64,000 nucleotides of DNA. Source: Aeromonas schubertii (GTDB lineage Bacteria; Pseudomonadota; Gammaproteobacteria; Enterobacterales; Aeromonadaceae). Location: positions 113,888 to 177,887 of the forward strand of contig NZ_CDDB01000049.1 of NCBI RefSeq assembly GCF_000820105.1, given 5' to 3'. The translations under genes and the position numbers were made by a program. Positions 56,216 to 64,000 of this stretch are shown here, piece by piece (position 1 is the first letter of the stretch; every line of letters starts with the position of its first letter). Under the pieces are notes generated by a model that ran no database searches, had not been told where the DNA came from, and saw only the letters and a program-made list of their open reading frames with translations.

Positions 56216-57340
56216 TTAGCGCGGTGGCAGTCCCAACAGGGCGCGCAGCCGGCGTGCGGTCGACTCGACCCTTGGCCAGTCGCCACCGGTGACGGTGACG
56301 TGGCCCATCTTGCGGCCGGGGCGGGCTTCGCCCTTGCCATAGAGGTGCAGGTGCACCCCGGGCAGGGCCAGTGCACCGGCCCAGTCCGGCGTACCCTCTT
56401 GCCACAGATCCCCGAGCAGGTTGAGCAGGATGGCGGGCTGCACCTCGGCCCGGGCCGGCAGGGGCAGGTCGCACAGGGCGCGCACCTGCAGCTCGAACTG
56501 GCTGCAACCGGCGTTGTCGATGCTGGGGTGTCCCGAGTTGTGGGGGCGCGGTGCCATCTCGTTGACCAGCAGCTGGCCGCCGACCAGGAAGAACTCCACC
56601 GTCAGCACACCGACGTAGTCGAGGGCGGCGATGATGTGCTCGGCGATGCGCTGGGCCTCGGCCTCCAGGGCCGGTTCGTTGGCCGGGGAGCGGGTCTGAT
56701 CCAGGATGCCGCCGCTGTGCCAGTTCTGTACCAGGGGCAGGGCGCTGATGGCGCCGCTCGGGCTGCGCGCCAGGGTCAGGGCAAATTCCCCCTCCAGTGG
56801 CAGGCGTTTCTCCAGCACGCAGGGCACGCCGCTGGTGGCCAGGGCCGCCGGCACGTCGCTGGCCTGGTGAAGAGTCCACTGCCCCTTGCCGTCGTACCCC
56901 TCGCGGGCGGTCTTGAGGATGGCGGGGAAGAGGTCGTCCGGCAGGGCGGGCAGCGGCTCGCCCGGCAGCAGGGTCAGGTTCGGCGCGACGGGAACCCCGG
57001 CGCGGGCCAGGAAGGCTTTCTCCTCGCGGCGATCCTGGCAGACGCGCACCGCGCTCGCGGCCGGTCGCACCGGGATGCGCTGCTCCAGCAGGGCCAGGGA
57101 GGCGGCGGGAACGTTCTCGAATTCACAGGTAACGGCCACGCAGCGTCGGGCCAGATCCTTCAGCGCCTCGGCATCGTCATAGGCGGCCACGATCTGCTCG
57201 TCGGCGGCGGCACCGGCGATGCTGGCGGGATCCGGATCCAGCACGATCACCTTATAGCCGAGGCGATGGGCAGACATCACGAAGTAGCGGCCGAGCTGGC
57301 CGCCACCGAGCATGCCCAGGGTGGCGGGGGGCAGTATCAT
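56216..57340 (-). CDS. purK: N5-carboxyaminoimidazole ribonucleotide synthase
   Basis: An ATP-grasp enzyme that carboxylates AIR to N5-CAIR in purine synthesis. It has 374 residues (E. coli 355). It opens with [48 protein letters not shown] and [12 protein letters not shown] are the family blocks. The start overlaps the purE stop (ATGA type), as in many purEK operons. Confidence 0.95.
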   Translation of the reverse strand: MILPPATLGMLGGGQLGRYFVMSAHRLGYKVIVLDPDPASIAGAAADEQIVAAYDDAEALKDLARRCVAVTCEFENVPAASLALLEQRIPVRPAASAVRVCQDRREEKAFLARAGVPVAPNLTLLPGEPLPALPDDLFPAILKTAREGYDGKGQWTLHQASDVPAALATSGVPCVLEKRLPLEGEFALTLARSPSGAISALPLVQNWHSGGILDQTRSPANEPALEAEAQRIAEHIIAALDYVGVLTVEFFLVGGQLLVNEMAPRPHNSGHPSIDNAGCSQFELQVRALCDLPLPARAEVQPAILLNLLGDLWQEGTPDWAGALALPGVHLHLYGKGEARPGRKMGHVTVTGGDWPRVESTARRLRALLGLPPR

Positions 57341-57846
57341 GCCGGCTCCTCCAGCTCCAGGGCCAGTACCCGGTCGCGCTCCCTGGCGCGAAAATCCTCG
57401 AGCTGCTGCTGGTAGCGCGGGGCGTCGCCATCCTGGGCGACCGAGAGCAGGGAGACGGCGAACAGACCGGCATTGGCGGCTCCCGCCTCGCCGATGGCGA
57501 AGGTGGCAACCGGTACCCCTTTGGGCATCTGCACGATGGAGAGCAGAGAGTCCATTCCCTTGAGCTGGCGGGTCGGGATCGGTACACCCAGCACCGGGAC
57601 CGTGGTCTTGGCGGCCAGCATGCCCGGCAGGTGGGCGGCACCGCCGGCGCCGGCGATGATGGCGCGCAGGCCGCGCTCACGGGCGCTGGCGGCGTATTCG
57701 AACAGCAGATCCGGGGTGCGGTGGGCAGAGACCACGCGCGCCTCGTAGGGAACCCCATGCTCCTTGAGGATGCGGGCGGCCGCCTGCATCACTGGCCAGT
57801 CGGAATCCGAGCCCATCACAAGGCCGATCAGGGGGGGCTGAGTCAT
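57337..57846 (-). CDS. purE: N5-CAIR mutase
   Basis: The enzyme converts N5-CAIR to CAIR. It has 169 residues from the third of three consecutive ATGs (57852, 57849, 57846), which has the best spacing to GAGGAG and equals the E. coli length. [13 protein letters not shown] and [15 protein letters not shown] carry the active-site residues. A PurR-like box lies 25 bp upstream. Confidence 0.95.
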   Translation of the reverse strand: MTQPPLIGLVMGSDSDWPVMQAAARILKEHGVPYEARVVSAHRTPDLLFEYAASARERGLRAIIAGAGGAAHLPGMLAAKTTVPVLGVPIPTRQLKGMDSLLSIVQMPKGVPVATFAIGEAGAANAGLFAVSLLSVAQDGDAPRYQQQLEDFRARERDRVLALELEEPA

Positions 57847-57870
57847 CATCATCTCCTCGACACAAGCTGC

Positions 57871-57886
57871 ACTAAAACGTTTGCCC
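57871..57886 (-). promoter_or_regulatory. PurR-like operator before purE
   Basis: On the minus strand GGGCAAACGTTTTAGT matches the PurR consensus ACGCAAACGTTTNCNT in the central block GCAAACGTTT and 11 of 14 defined positions. Placed 25 bp before purE, as PurR boxes usually are. Confidence 0.65.
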
Positions 57887-57894
57887 TATGGTAT

Positions 57895-57917
57895 CAAAAA
57901 AGCCGGCAAAGCCGGCT
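57895..57917 (-). terminator. Terminator of the sbtA-sbtB operon
   Basis: On the minus strand AGCCGGC-TTT-GCCGGCT then TTTTTG. It begins at the sbtB stop codon. Its U tract abuts the purE promoter region. Confidence 0.8.
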
Positions 57918-58219
57918 CAAAATTTCTCGGGACGCACTATCTCCACCGTCTGCAGGAAGGCGACCATGGCGTAGTGGGGGTAGTAACGTTCCTGCAGGTG
58001 GGCGAGCAGGTGCAGTGCCAGCTCCCGGTTGCAGATGGCCTCGAGGCGGATGTTGCCGCTCTCGCTCCAGCTCGCATTGCGCTCCCCGTGATCGCCGCGG
58101 CCACGGGCGTCCGTGATGGTGTAGCCGCGCAGCCCCTCGCGGGTCAGGGTGCGCAGCAGGGTGGGTTCGAGATTGGCTTCCGTGACGACGGTGAGCAGGG
58201 TGCGTTGTTCGGTCTGCAT
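57917..58219 (-). CDS. sbtB: SbtB-like PII signalling protein
   Basis: A 100-residue PII-superfamily protein. LLTVVTEANLEPTLLRTLTREGLRGYTITDARGRG follows cyanobacterial SbtB closely, with a T-loop-like stretch GDHGERNASWSESG and then NIRLEAICNREL. It lacks the C-terminal CGPxGC redox tail of some SbtB and the uridylylated tyrosine motif of GlnB. SbtB binds adenine nucleotides, including cAMP, and gates the SbtA permease; the gene here lies 5 bp after an SbtA-like gene. MQTEQRT at 58219 is the likely start. Confidence 0.82.
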   Translation of the reverse strand: MQTEQRTLLTVVTEANLEPTLLRTLTREGLRGYTITDARGRGDHGERNASWSESGNIRLEAICNRELALHLLAHLQERYYPHYAMVAFLQTVEIVRPEKF

Positions 58220-58224
58220 GGGGA

Positions 58225-59151
58225 CTACTCCACGAAATGGCGGGCCCACTCATGATAGAGGGGAATGCCCAGCATGATGTTAAAGGGAAAGCTGACGCCG
58301 AGCACGGCGCTTAAAGAGAGGCCGGGATTGGCCTCTGGCAGGGCGATACGCATGGTGGCGGGCACTGCAATATAGGAGGCGCTGGCCGCCAGGGTGGCAA
58401 GCAGGGTCAGGCCGCCAAGGGAGAGTCCCATCAGTTGGCCGGTAAACAGTCCGAGGCCCGCAGAGGCGAGGGGCATCAGCAGGGCGAACCCCAACAGGAA
58501 GAGGCCATGGCGGCGCAGGTCCTGACACTGGCGGGCGACGATGAGCCCCATCTCGAGCAGGAAGAGGGCCAGCGCTCCCTTGAAGAGATCCACGAACAGG
58601 GGCTTGAGAGGGGCAACCCCCTCGGGACCTGCCAGATAACCGATGGCCATACCGCCGAGCAACAGGGTGACCCCCTTGCCGAGGAAGGTCTCGTGGGCCA
58701 GCACGCGCCAGCGGGTCTGGCGACTGATGCCGCGGGCCAGCACGATACCGACCAGGATGGCGGGGATCTCCATCACGGCCAGGAAGATGGAGAGCTGGGA
58801 TTCGAACACTATGCCGCGCTCGGTCAGCCAGTTCACCCCGACGGCGAAGGTGGCCACGCTCACCGAGCCGTAGTGGGCCGCGGTAGCGGCTGCATCGACT
58901 CGGCTCATGCGCAGGCGCAGGATGGCGAAGCCGATCAGGGTCTGCACCACGCCAAGCCCGATCACCAGCAACAACTGGGGCAGCAGGGGAAGCAGTGCCT
59001 GCTGGGAGAGACCGACTCCCCCCTTGAGGCCGATGGCCAGCAGCAGGAAGAGTGAAAGGGTCTCATAGAGTGCAGGTGGCAGCTTGAGCTCGGAGCGGAC
59101 CAGCCCCGCCAGCAAGCCAAACAGGAAGAAGAGTACGACGACATCCAACAT
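58225..59151 (-). CDS. sbtA: SbtA-like sodium-dependent bicarbonate permease family protein
   Basis: A 308-residue inner-membrane protein with about ten helices, of the SbtA/DUF897 family. VVLFFLFGLLAGLVRSELKLPPALYETLSLFLLLAIGLKGG is the family N-terminus, and AASASYIAVPATMRIALPEANPGLSLS the C-terminal half-site that in cyanobacterial SbtA lies near the bicarbonate/sodium site. Shorter than cyanobacterial SbtA (about 370), mostly missing the cytoplasmic loop. Transport of bicarbonate is inferred; another anion is possible. Divergent from an NhaR-like gene. Confidence 0.82.
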   Translation of the reverse strand: MLDVVVLFFLFGLLAGLVRSELKLPPALYETLSLFLLLAIGLKGGVGLSQQALLPLLPQLLLVIGLGVVQTLIGFAILRLRMSRVDAAATAAHYGSVSVATFAVGVNWLTERGIVFESQLSIFLAVMEIPAILVGIVLARGISRQTRWRVLAHETFLGKGVTLLLGGMAIGYLAGPEGVAPLKPLFVDLFKGALALFLLEMGLIVARQCQDLRRHGLFLLGFALLMPLASAGLGLFTGQLMGLSLGGLTLLATLAASASYIAVPATMRIALPEANPGLSLSAVLGVSFPFNIMLGIPLYHEWARHFVE

Positions 59152-59164
59152 GGTTGGCCTCTTG

Positions 59165-59180
59165 AGTGATTCAGATCACG
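59165..59180. promoter_or_regulatory. CRP-like palindrome before sbtA
   Basis: AGTGA-TTCAGA-TCACG, containing the perfect dyad GTGAT-TCAG-ATCAC, matches the CRP core at 8 of 10 positions. It lies 14 bp before sbtA in the divergent gap. Confidence 0.4.
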
Positions 59181-59259
59181 GAAATGCTAGAGAGGATGAT
59201 TCATCGATTAAATCAGATTATTGTTGATAGTTGTTCGGTAAAAACTGATAAGGCCCGGG

Positions 59260-60162
59260 ATGCTCAACTACAAACAGCTCTACTACTTCTGGCATGTGGC
59301 ACGCAGTGGCAGCGTCACCCGGGCCGCCGAGCAGTTGCATCTCACCCCTCAGACCATCAGCGGTCAGGTCGCAGAGCTGGAGCAGTCCCTCGGGGTGGCG
59401 CTGTTCAACCGGGTGGGAAGAAGGCTGGAGCTGACCAGTGCCGGCCGCCGTGCCCAGCAGCAGGCGGGCGCCATCTTCAGTTTGGGGGCCGAGCTGGAAC
59501 ACACCCTGCGCCATGCCGCCCGGGAGCGGGTAATGACGGTGGGGATCGCCGATTCTGTCCCACGCTCCCTGGCTTATGAGCTGCTGGCGCCGGCGATGGA
59601 GCTGGCGACCCCCTATCGACTGATCTGCCACGAAGAGAGGGTGGAACATCTGCTCGGCGAGCTGGGTCACCACAGGCTGGATATGGTGCTGATCGACCGC
59701 CCCCTTCCCGTCGACTGCGGGGTGCGTTGTTACGAACATGCCCTTGGCCACACCCCGCTCGCCCTGTTTGCCGCTTCGGCACTGGTCGATGTGGTGGGGC
59801 CCGACTTTCCCGCTGCCCTCGACGGTGCCCCCCTGCTGCTCCCCGGCGAGAAGTCGGCCATTCACGATCGGCTCCTCGATTGGTATGGAGAGCGGGGGCT
59901 ACACCCCCATATCGTCGGTCAGTTTGATGATTCGACCCTGATGAAGTCTTTTGGCAAGGCGGGCAAGGGGCTCTTCCCGGCGCCCTTGGCCATGCGCCAG
60001 GAGATAGAGCGGCTCTATGGGGTGACCTGGCTCGCCACCCTGGACGATCTGCCCCTCTCCTATTATCTGGTGACTGCCGAGCGGTACCTCTCTCATGACG
60101 GTGTCGAGGCGGTCATGGGGGCTGCCCGGTCGCGCCTGTTCGCCCATGACCCACAGAAATAG
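59260..60162 (+). CDS. NhaR-like LysR-family regulator
   Basis: A 300-residue regulator. LNYKQLYYFWHVARSGSVTRAAEQLHLTPQTISGQVAELEQSLG at the N-terminus and GQFDDSTLMKSFGKAGKGLFPAPLAM in the effector domain follow E. coli NhaR, the sodium-responsive activator of nhaA. Here it is divergent from a putative sodium-bicarbonate symporter rather than nhaA, so sodium or bicarbonate control of sbtAB is a reasonable guess. Ligand not proven. Confidence 0.88.
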   Translation: MLNYKQLYYFWHVARSGSVTRAAEQLHLTPQTISGQVAELEQSLGVALFNRVGRRLELTSAGRRAQQQAGAIFSLGAELEHTLRHAARERVMTVGIADSVPRSLAYELLAPAMELATPYRLICHEERVEHLLGELGHHRLDMVLIDRPLPVDCGVRCYEHALGHTPLALFAASALVDVVGPDFPAALDGAPLLLPGEKSAIHDRLLDWYGERGLHPHIVGQFDDSTLMKSFGKAGKGLFPAPLAMRQEIERLYGVTWLATLDDLPLSYYLVTAERYLSHDGVEAVMGAARSRLFAHDPQK

Positions 60163-60199
60163 ATGTCTGGACTGCTATACTTCTTGTCTCTCCCTGCCC

Positions 60200-60205
60200 T
60201 ATAAT
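60200..60205 (+). promoter_or_regulatory. -10 element of the btuB leader
   Basis: A perfect TATAAT a few bases before the riboswitch. The -35 at standard spacing is weak. Confidence 0.5.
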
Positions 60206-60210
60206 CCGGC

Positions 60211-60372
60211 CACTTTGGCGCATCATGCTTAATAGGGAATCCGGTGAAAATCCGGAGCTGACGCGCAGCGGTAAGGGGGAACGACGCGACAACGGGCACT
60301 GCCATGGGGTGGGAAGCCGTCGCCTAGGCCTGATGCCCCCGAGCCCGAAGACCTGCCAGAGTTCGTATTTCC
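60211..60372 (+). ncRNA. Cobalamin riboswitch controlling btuB
   Basis: A B12-box aptamer in the 5' leader of btuB. Conserved elements appear in order: AATAGGGAATCCGGTG, AAAATCCGGAGCTGACGCGC then AGCGGTAAGG, GCACTGCC, GTGGGAAGCCGTC, and GAGCCCGAAGACCTGCC. Binding of adenosylcobalamin should block btuB translation. The following 55 bases hold an AGTTCG/CGAACT pairing (60360-60365 with 60410-60415) next to the AAGG ribosome site, a possible expression platform. Boundaries approximate. Confidence 0.92.
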
Positions 60373-60427
60373 CGGCCGCCCATTTGCTGCCGAGAGATGG
60401 ATGCTTACGCGAACTTAAGGATCTGTT

Positions 60428-62290
60428 ATGTCCAAGTTATTCATGGCGGCCGCCTTGCTGCCGACGGCCGTGCTCGCCCAGACGCCGGTACAGAGCAACG
60501 AGGTGATGGTCGTCACCGCCAACCGTATCGAACAGCCCGCCTCGACCGTGTTGGCGCCGGTCAATGTGATCTCCCGTGACGAGATAGACAGGCTCCAGGC
60601 CCAGACGGTGAGCGATGTGATCAAGACGCTTCCCGGGGTCGAGGTGATCGCGACCGGGGGACGAGGTCAGCTCAGCACGGCCCGGGTGCGTGGGGGGACG
60701 GCCTCCCAGACCCTGGTGCTGGTAGACGGTGTGCGCAGCGCGACCCTGACGGCCGGGGTCACCGAACTCAACAACCTTCCCCTCAATCAGGTTGAGTGTA
60801 TCGAGTATGTGCGTGGCGCTCGCGCGACCATCTATGGTTCCGATGCCATCGGTGGGGTCATCAATATCATCACCCGCCCCGAGCCGGGCACCACGGCGCA
60901 TCAGTTTAATCTGGGGGCAGGTTCTCATCGGCAGCGCCAGGCCTCTTTTAGCAGTGCCAACCAGATTGGAGAGGCGGGCCAGCTCAAGGTGGCGGGCGGC
61001 TTTGACGATGAAGAGGGGTACAACGTCCACCCTCTGCCGGGGGTCAACGACGGCGATCGTCATGGTCATCGGGGCTACAACGCCCTGCTCGACTATCAGC
61101 AGGGGCTTGGTGAGCGTTGGGATCTGTTTGGTACGGCGCGCTGGTTCCGCAATCAGGCGCAGTATGACAACTCCTATGGCGCCTCTTCCTGGGGGGCGGG
61201 CCAGCACCAACGCAACGAAACCTGGACCGAAAACCAGAGCTATCAGGTGGGCTCCCGTTATCACGATGATCGTTATCTGAGCGAGCTGCGCGGTACCTTC
61301 TCCCGCCAGGATGCCTATGACTATCCTGATGACAGTGGACGGGACCAGGCCAACAACCGCACCTATACCCGGCAATACAATCTCAACTGGGTCAACAACA
61401 TCAGGCTGAATGATGCCTGGACCCTGGGGGCCGGAGCCGACTGGCAGCGGGATGAGCTGGATATGCGTTCGCGCTCCTCAGGCAGTCCCTACCCGGAGGC
61501 CGCCCATCAGCGCGATAACACGGGCCTCTACGGCCTGGCCCAGTATGACGATGGCACCTGGCAGGGTGAGTTGAGCGGTCGCAGCGACGATAACGAGCAA
61601 TTTGGTCGCCACAATACCTGGCAGGCCGGTGCCGGCTGGCGCTTTATCGACGGTTATCGACTCAGTGCCCGGCATGGCACGGGCTTCAGGGCCCCCACCT
61701 TCAATGATCTCTACTATCCCGGCTCGGGCAATCCCACGCTGAAGCCGGAAGAGTCCAAGAGCAGTGAGTTGATGCTGGACGGTGTGCTGGCTGACGTTAG
61801 TTGGCGCCTGACCGGTTATCGCAACGATTTTGAGCAGATGATCCAGTGGGCTCCCGGCAGTGGCGGACTCTGGACGCCTCAAAACGTGGGGCGGGCACGC
61901 ATCGACGGTGCCGAGCTGGAGGGGGAGTTTGATACGGGCTGGTTGAGCCATCGTCTCTCCCTCGAGTACAAGGATCCCAAGGATCGCCAGAGCGACAAAG
62001 AGTTGCAGCGTATTGCCCGGAAAAATGCCAAGTGGGTAGTACAGGGAGAGTGGGAGCAGTTTGATGGATCCATCACCTGGCTCTATCAGGGTGAGCGTTA
62101 CGCCGATCCGGCCAATACCCAGCTGATGGGTGGCTATAGCCAGTGGGATCTGGCGTTGGGCTACCGCCCCGCCCCGTCCTGGAAGGTGGCAGGACGAGTC
62201 AGCAATCTCTTCGACAAGCAGTACGAGACGACACCGGGTTATCCGGCTGATGGCCGTACCTACTATGTGACGGTCGACTATCGCCTCTAA
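60428..62290 (+). CDS. btuB: TonB-dependent vitamin B12 receptor
   Basis: An outer-membrane receptor for cobalamin. It has 620 residues (E. coli 614). The signal peptide is MSKLFMAAALLPTAVLA; the TonB box is around EVMVVTANR near residue 26; the plug domain contains LPGVEVIATGGRGQLSTARVRG and LVLVDGVR; the 22-strand barrel ends in the typical aromatic C-terminus YVTVDYRL. Preceded by a cobalamin riboswitch and followed by murI, as in E. coli. Confidence 0.95.
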   Translation: MSKLFMAAALLPTAVLAQTPVQSNEVMVVTANRIEQPASTVLAPVNVISRDEIDRLQAQTVSDVIKTLPGVEVIATGGRGQLSTARVRGGTASQTLVLVDGVRSATLTAGVTELNNLPLNQVECIEYVRGARATIYGSDAIGGVINIITRPEPGTTAHQFNLGAGSHRQRQASFSSANQIGEAGQLKVAGGFDDEEGYNVHPLPGVNDGDRHGHRGYNALLDYQQGLGERWDLFGTARWFRNQAQYDNSYGASSWGAGQHQRNETWTENQSYQVGSRYHDDRYLSELRGTFSRQDAYDYPDDSGRDQANNRTYTRQYNLNWVNNIRLNDAWTLGAGADWQRDELDMRSRSSGSPYPEAAHQRDNTGLYGLAQYDDGTWQGELSGRSDDNEQFGRHNTWQAGAGWRFIDGYRLSARHGTGFRAPTFNDLYYPGSGNPTLKPEESKSSELMLDGVLADVSWRLTGYRNDFEQMIQWAPGSGGLWTPQNVGRARIDGAELEGEFDTGWLSHRLSLEYKDPKDRQSDKELQRIARKNAKWVVQGEWEQFDGSITWLYQGERYADPANTQLMGGYSQWDLALGYRPAPSWKVAGRVSNLFDKQYETTPGYPADGRTYYVTVDYRL

Positions 62291-62297
62291 TCGTTAC

Positions 62298-62318
62298 GAG
62301 CCCCGCCCTGCGGGGCTC
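62298..62318 (+). terminator. Terminator-like hairpin after btuB
   Basis: GAGCCCCGC-CCT-GCGGGGCTC, perfect 9-bp stem followed by TGCTTTAT. Likely partial stop before murI. Confidence 0.6.
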
Positions 62319-62362
62319 TGCTTTATAGAGGGAGGGCTTTTCCAATCCCAAGGGGGAGGAGT

Positions 62363-63163
62363 ATGATCGCCAACCTGCACCAAAGGGGGAGCCAGGTGGC
62401 CAATATTCTCGTTTTTGACTCCGGCATGGGTGGCTTGACCATCTATCGCGAGATCCGTCGCCTGCTGCCGGCCCATCACTACTTCTACTGTTTCGACAAT
62501 GCCCACTTCCCCTATGGTGAGCTGAGCGAGCTGGCGCTTATCGACACCTGCACCAAGACGGTGGCGACCATGGTTGGCCGCCATGCCATCGACCTGGTGG
62601 TGATCGCCTGCAATACCGCCAGCACCGTCGTTCTGCCCGAGTTGCGCGCCCGGCTCGCCATCCCGGTAGTAGGGGTGGTGCCTGCCATCAAACCGGCAGC
62701 CGCCCTGACTCGCAGCGGTTGTATTGGTCTGCTGGCAACCCCCGGCACGGTCACCCGTGATTACACTCATCAACTGATCGCCCAGTTTGCACCCGGTAAG
62801 CGTGTCTTGCTGATGGGGAGTACCGATCTGGTCGTGATGGCCGAGCAGAAACTGTCGGGCACCCCGGTGGATATGGTGCAGCTGCGCGACGTGATGGCTC
62901 CCTGGTGTGAGGGTGGGCCGGATACCATAGTGCTCGGGTGCACCCACTTCCCCCTGCTTGGGGAAGAGATAGCCACTCTGATGCCGGATGTGGTGCTGGT
63001 GGATTCTGGTGAGGCAGTGGCTCGCCGGGTGGCTCATCTGTTGGGCGAGGGGGGGGAAGAAGCAGGCCTGGGTGCCGCCTTCTGCACCCGCCTGGATGAG
63101 GATGCGGCCAAATTAAAAGCCCCCTTGATGGCTTGGGGGCTTTCGACATTGCAAGAGATATAG
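62363..63163 (+). CDS. murI: Glutamate racemase
   Basis: The enzyme supplies D-glutamate for peptidoglycan. It has 266 residues. The two catalytic cysteines are in VIACNTAST and VLGCTHFPLL; VFDSGMGGLTI is near the start. The first ATG (62363) follows GGAGGAG; the later region starting near VANILVFDSG is the conserved core. The gene's 3' end contains an inverted repeat that works as a terminator for the opposing gene. Confidence 0.95.
   Translation: MIANLHQRGSQVANILVFDSGMGGLTIYREIRRLLPAHHYFYCFDNAHFPYGELSELALIDTCTKTVATMVGRHAIDLVVIACNTASTVVLPELRARLAIPVVGVVPAIKPAAALTRSGCIGLLATPGTVTRDYTHQLIAQFAPGKRVLLMGSTDLVVMAEQKLSGTPVDMVQLRDVMAPWCEGGPDTIVLGCTHFPLLGEEIATLMPDVVLVDSGEAVARRVAHLLGEGGEEAGLGAAFCTRLDEDAAKLKAPLMAWGLSTLQEI
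63113..63143 (-). terminator. Minus-strand terminator inside the murI 3' end
   Basis: On the minus strand AAAGCCCCC-N10-GGGGGCTTT then TTAATTT. It lies about 30 bp past the stop of the RRM gene and within murI. On the plus strand the T run is weaker. Confidence 0.6.
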
Positions 63164-63170
63164 AGGGGGC

Positions 63171-63653
63171 TCAGCTACCCATCTCTTCCCCTTCCTTCTT
63201 CTCATTGGCCTCGCGCACCTTCAGAGTGCGCTGCTGGTACTCCTGATCGTTAAGCGCGGTCACGGCCCGTTCGGCATCGGCTACCGGCATCTCGACGAAG
63301 CCAAAGCCACGACGCTTGCCGGTCACCTTGTCTTTCATCAGACGCACAGAGATCACCTGACCGTGCAGGGCAAAAAGCTCGCGTACGGCTGCCTCATTGG
63401 CCCGATAGGGGAGGTTGCCAACATAGAGGGTGCGAGTCTCACCGGTCGGGGGAGTGGACGCTTCGGCACTGTGGGTCCGCTTACGCTGCAGCAGCAGGGG
63501 AACGATAAAGCCACCGACGGCCAGTCCAAGTGCAAAGATGACCTCAGCCTCGAGTTGGAAGTGAAGGGCCTGGGCGACCAGATAGCCAACCAGAGCGAGG
63601 ATGAGTGCGCAGATGGCAGCCTGCAGCAGCAGGGGGTAATCGGACAATCTCAT
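63171..63653 (-). CDS. Membrane-anchored RRM RNA-binding protein
   Basis: A 160-residue protein. Two hydrophobic segments come first (LLLQAAICALILALVGYLVAQAL at about 8-30, VIFALGLAVGGFIVPLLLQ at about 38-56), then a linker and an RNA recognition motif at about 73-150 with RNP2 TLYVGNLP and RNP1 RRGFGFVEM. The end is charged (NEKKEGEEMGS). The RRM should face the cytoplasm, holding RNA at the membrane. Bacterial RRM proteins are usually soluble and small; this layout occurs in some marine and aquatic gammaproteobacteria. Targets unknown. Confidence 0.85.
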   Translation of the reverse strand: MRLSDYPLLLQAAICALILALVGYLVAQALHFQLEAEVIFALGLAVGGFIVPLLLQRKRTHSAEASTPPTGETRTLYVGNLPYRANEAAVRELFALHGQVISVRLMKDKVTGKRRGFGFVEMPVADAERAVTALNDQEYQQRTLKVREANEKKEGEEMGS

Positions 63654-63664
63654 GGGGTTCTGCC

Positions 63665-63694
63665 CTTATATGAATGAAATCAATGAAAACGCAA
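63665..63694 (-). promoter_or_regulatory. Possible promoter of the RRM gene
   Basis: On the minus strand TTGCGT, 18-nt spacer, TATAAG, ending 12 bp before the start codon. The leader would be very short. Confidence 0.35.
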
Positions 63695-63739
63695 CACTTT
63701 GTTCACCTTCATGGTAACCAGCTTTGCAGTACTAAGCCA

Positions 63740-64000
63740 CTTGCCAAGGGGTAAAAAGGGATATTGGCAAGTTCTGCCCTATATAAAAGGGGCGCCAGAG
63801 CCACAAATGTGGATAACTCTGTATATATACACTTAGTATTCTGTTTCTAACTGATTGTTTTGAAGTTTTCGTGATTTTCTTCAAAAAAAGCCTTGTCATC
63901 CCGGCGCGCCTCCCTATAATGCGCCCTCACCAGCACGGCGGATGACGCCGGATGGTCAGCGAGTTGGCAACGCCAACCTGGCTGCGAAAGAAAAGCGATA
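63740..64000 (+). promoter_or_regulatory. rRNA operon promoter region (rrn P1 with AT-rich upstream element)
   Basis: TTGTCA (63893-63898), 16-nt spacer, TATAAT (63915-63920), followed by the GC-rich discriminator GCGCCCTCACC. The 60 bp before the -35 are A+T-rich with A and T runs, as in UP elements and Fis-bound regions of rrn P1 promoters. The transcript reads GCGAAAGAAAAGCG near the window edge, as in rrn leaders. btuB-murI-rrn is also the E. coli order, so the 16S gene should start a few hundred bases beyond the edge. No coding gene is seen between 63654 and 64000. Confidence 0.75.

Overview
The window is a stretch of gammaproteobacterial chromosome, G+C-rich (I judge about 60%), and most likely from Aeromonas. 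The best pointer is a single gene (12080-13843) fusing a GT-B glycosyltransferase to a NodB-type deacetylase. That is the architecture of WahA, the bifunctional enzyme known from Aeromonas lipopolysaccharide (LPS) core synthesis. Further support comes from E. coli-like order in several places (kbl-tdh, gmk-rpoZ-spoT-trmH, pldB-yigL, the tRNA set argX-hisR-leuT-proM, btuB-murI-rrn) combined with genes E. coli lacks or arranges differently (fabV, kdkA, chromosomal catB, sbtAB, linked ypdAB-yhjX). I saw no IS element, prophage, integron or CRISPR array.

Layout. 1-7.8 kb: sugar uptake, with a GalR/GalS-type repressor (cut by the window edge), lacZ and mglBAC; near-identical GalR-type operators precede lacZ and mglB. 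7.8-10.9 kb: threonine breakdown (tdh, kbl) and a TetR regulator. 11-19 kb: LPS inner and outer core (hldD, wahA, waaL, a GT25 and three GT9 glycosyltransferases). 19-24 kb: tcdA, csdA-csdE and rep. 24-31.6 kb: a GGDEF-EAL protein, a c-type cytochrome, and a TetR-controlled RND efflux operon. 31.7-32.25 kb: four tRNA genes. 32.4-35.4 kb: a chemoreceptor and two overlapping lipoprotein genes with ricin-B lectin repeats.

35.4-42 kb: a minus-strand chain gmk, rpoZ, spoT, trmH, catB, pldB, yigL; trmH/catB/pldB overlap at their stop-start codons. 42-45 kb: a GT9 heptosyltransferase divergent from the Kdo kinase gene kdkA, then a PAS protein with a degenerate GGDEF. 45-48.5 kb: yigM, a DUF6314-like gene, a DMT exporter with a 55-residue membrane protein, and a LysR regulator. 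48.6-52.4 kb: uspA, fabV, ftnA and yhiN. 52.4-56.2 kb: ypdA, ypdB and yhjX, a complete pyruvate-sensing pathway with a YpdB-like tandem site before yhjX. 56.2-57.9 kb: purE-purK with a PurR-like box. 57.9-60.2 kb: an SbtA-like permease with its SbtB-like PII protein and a divergent NhaR-like regulator. 60.2-63.7 kb: a cobalamin riboswitch, btuB, murI and a membrane-anchored RRM protein. The right edge holds a strong rrn P1-type promoter facing right, so an rRNA operon should begin just outside.

The least-described items are the tandem lectin lipoproteins, the SbtA/SbtB/NhaR-like module in a heterotroph, the linked YpdAB-YhjX set with its direct repeat, the membrane-tethered RRM protein, an orphan intrinsic terminator suggesting a small RNA, and two intrinsic terminators embedded in the 3' coding end of the opposing gene. 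All homology statements are from memory of the families; no database search was run.
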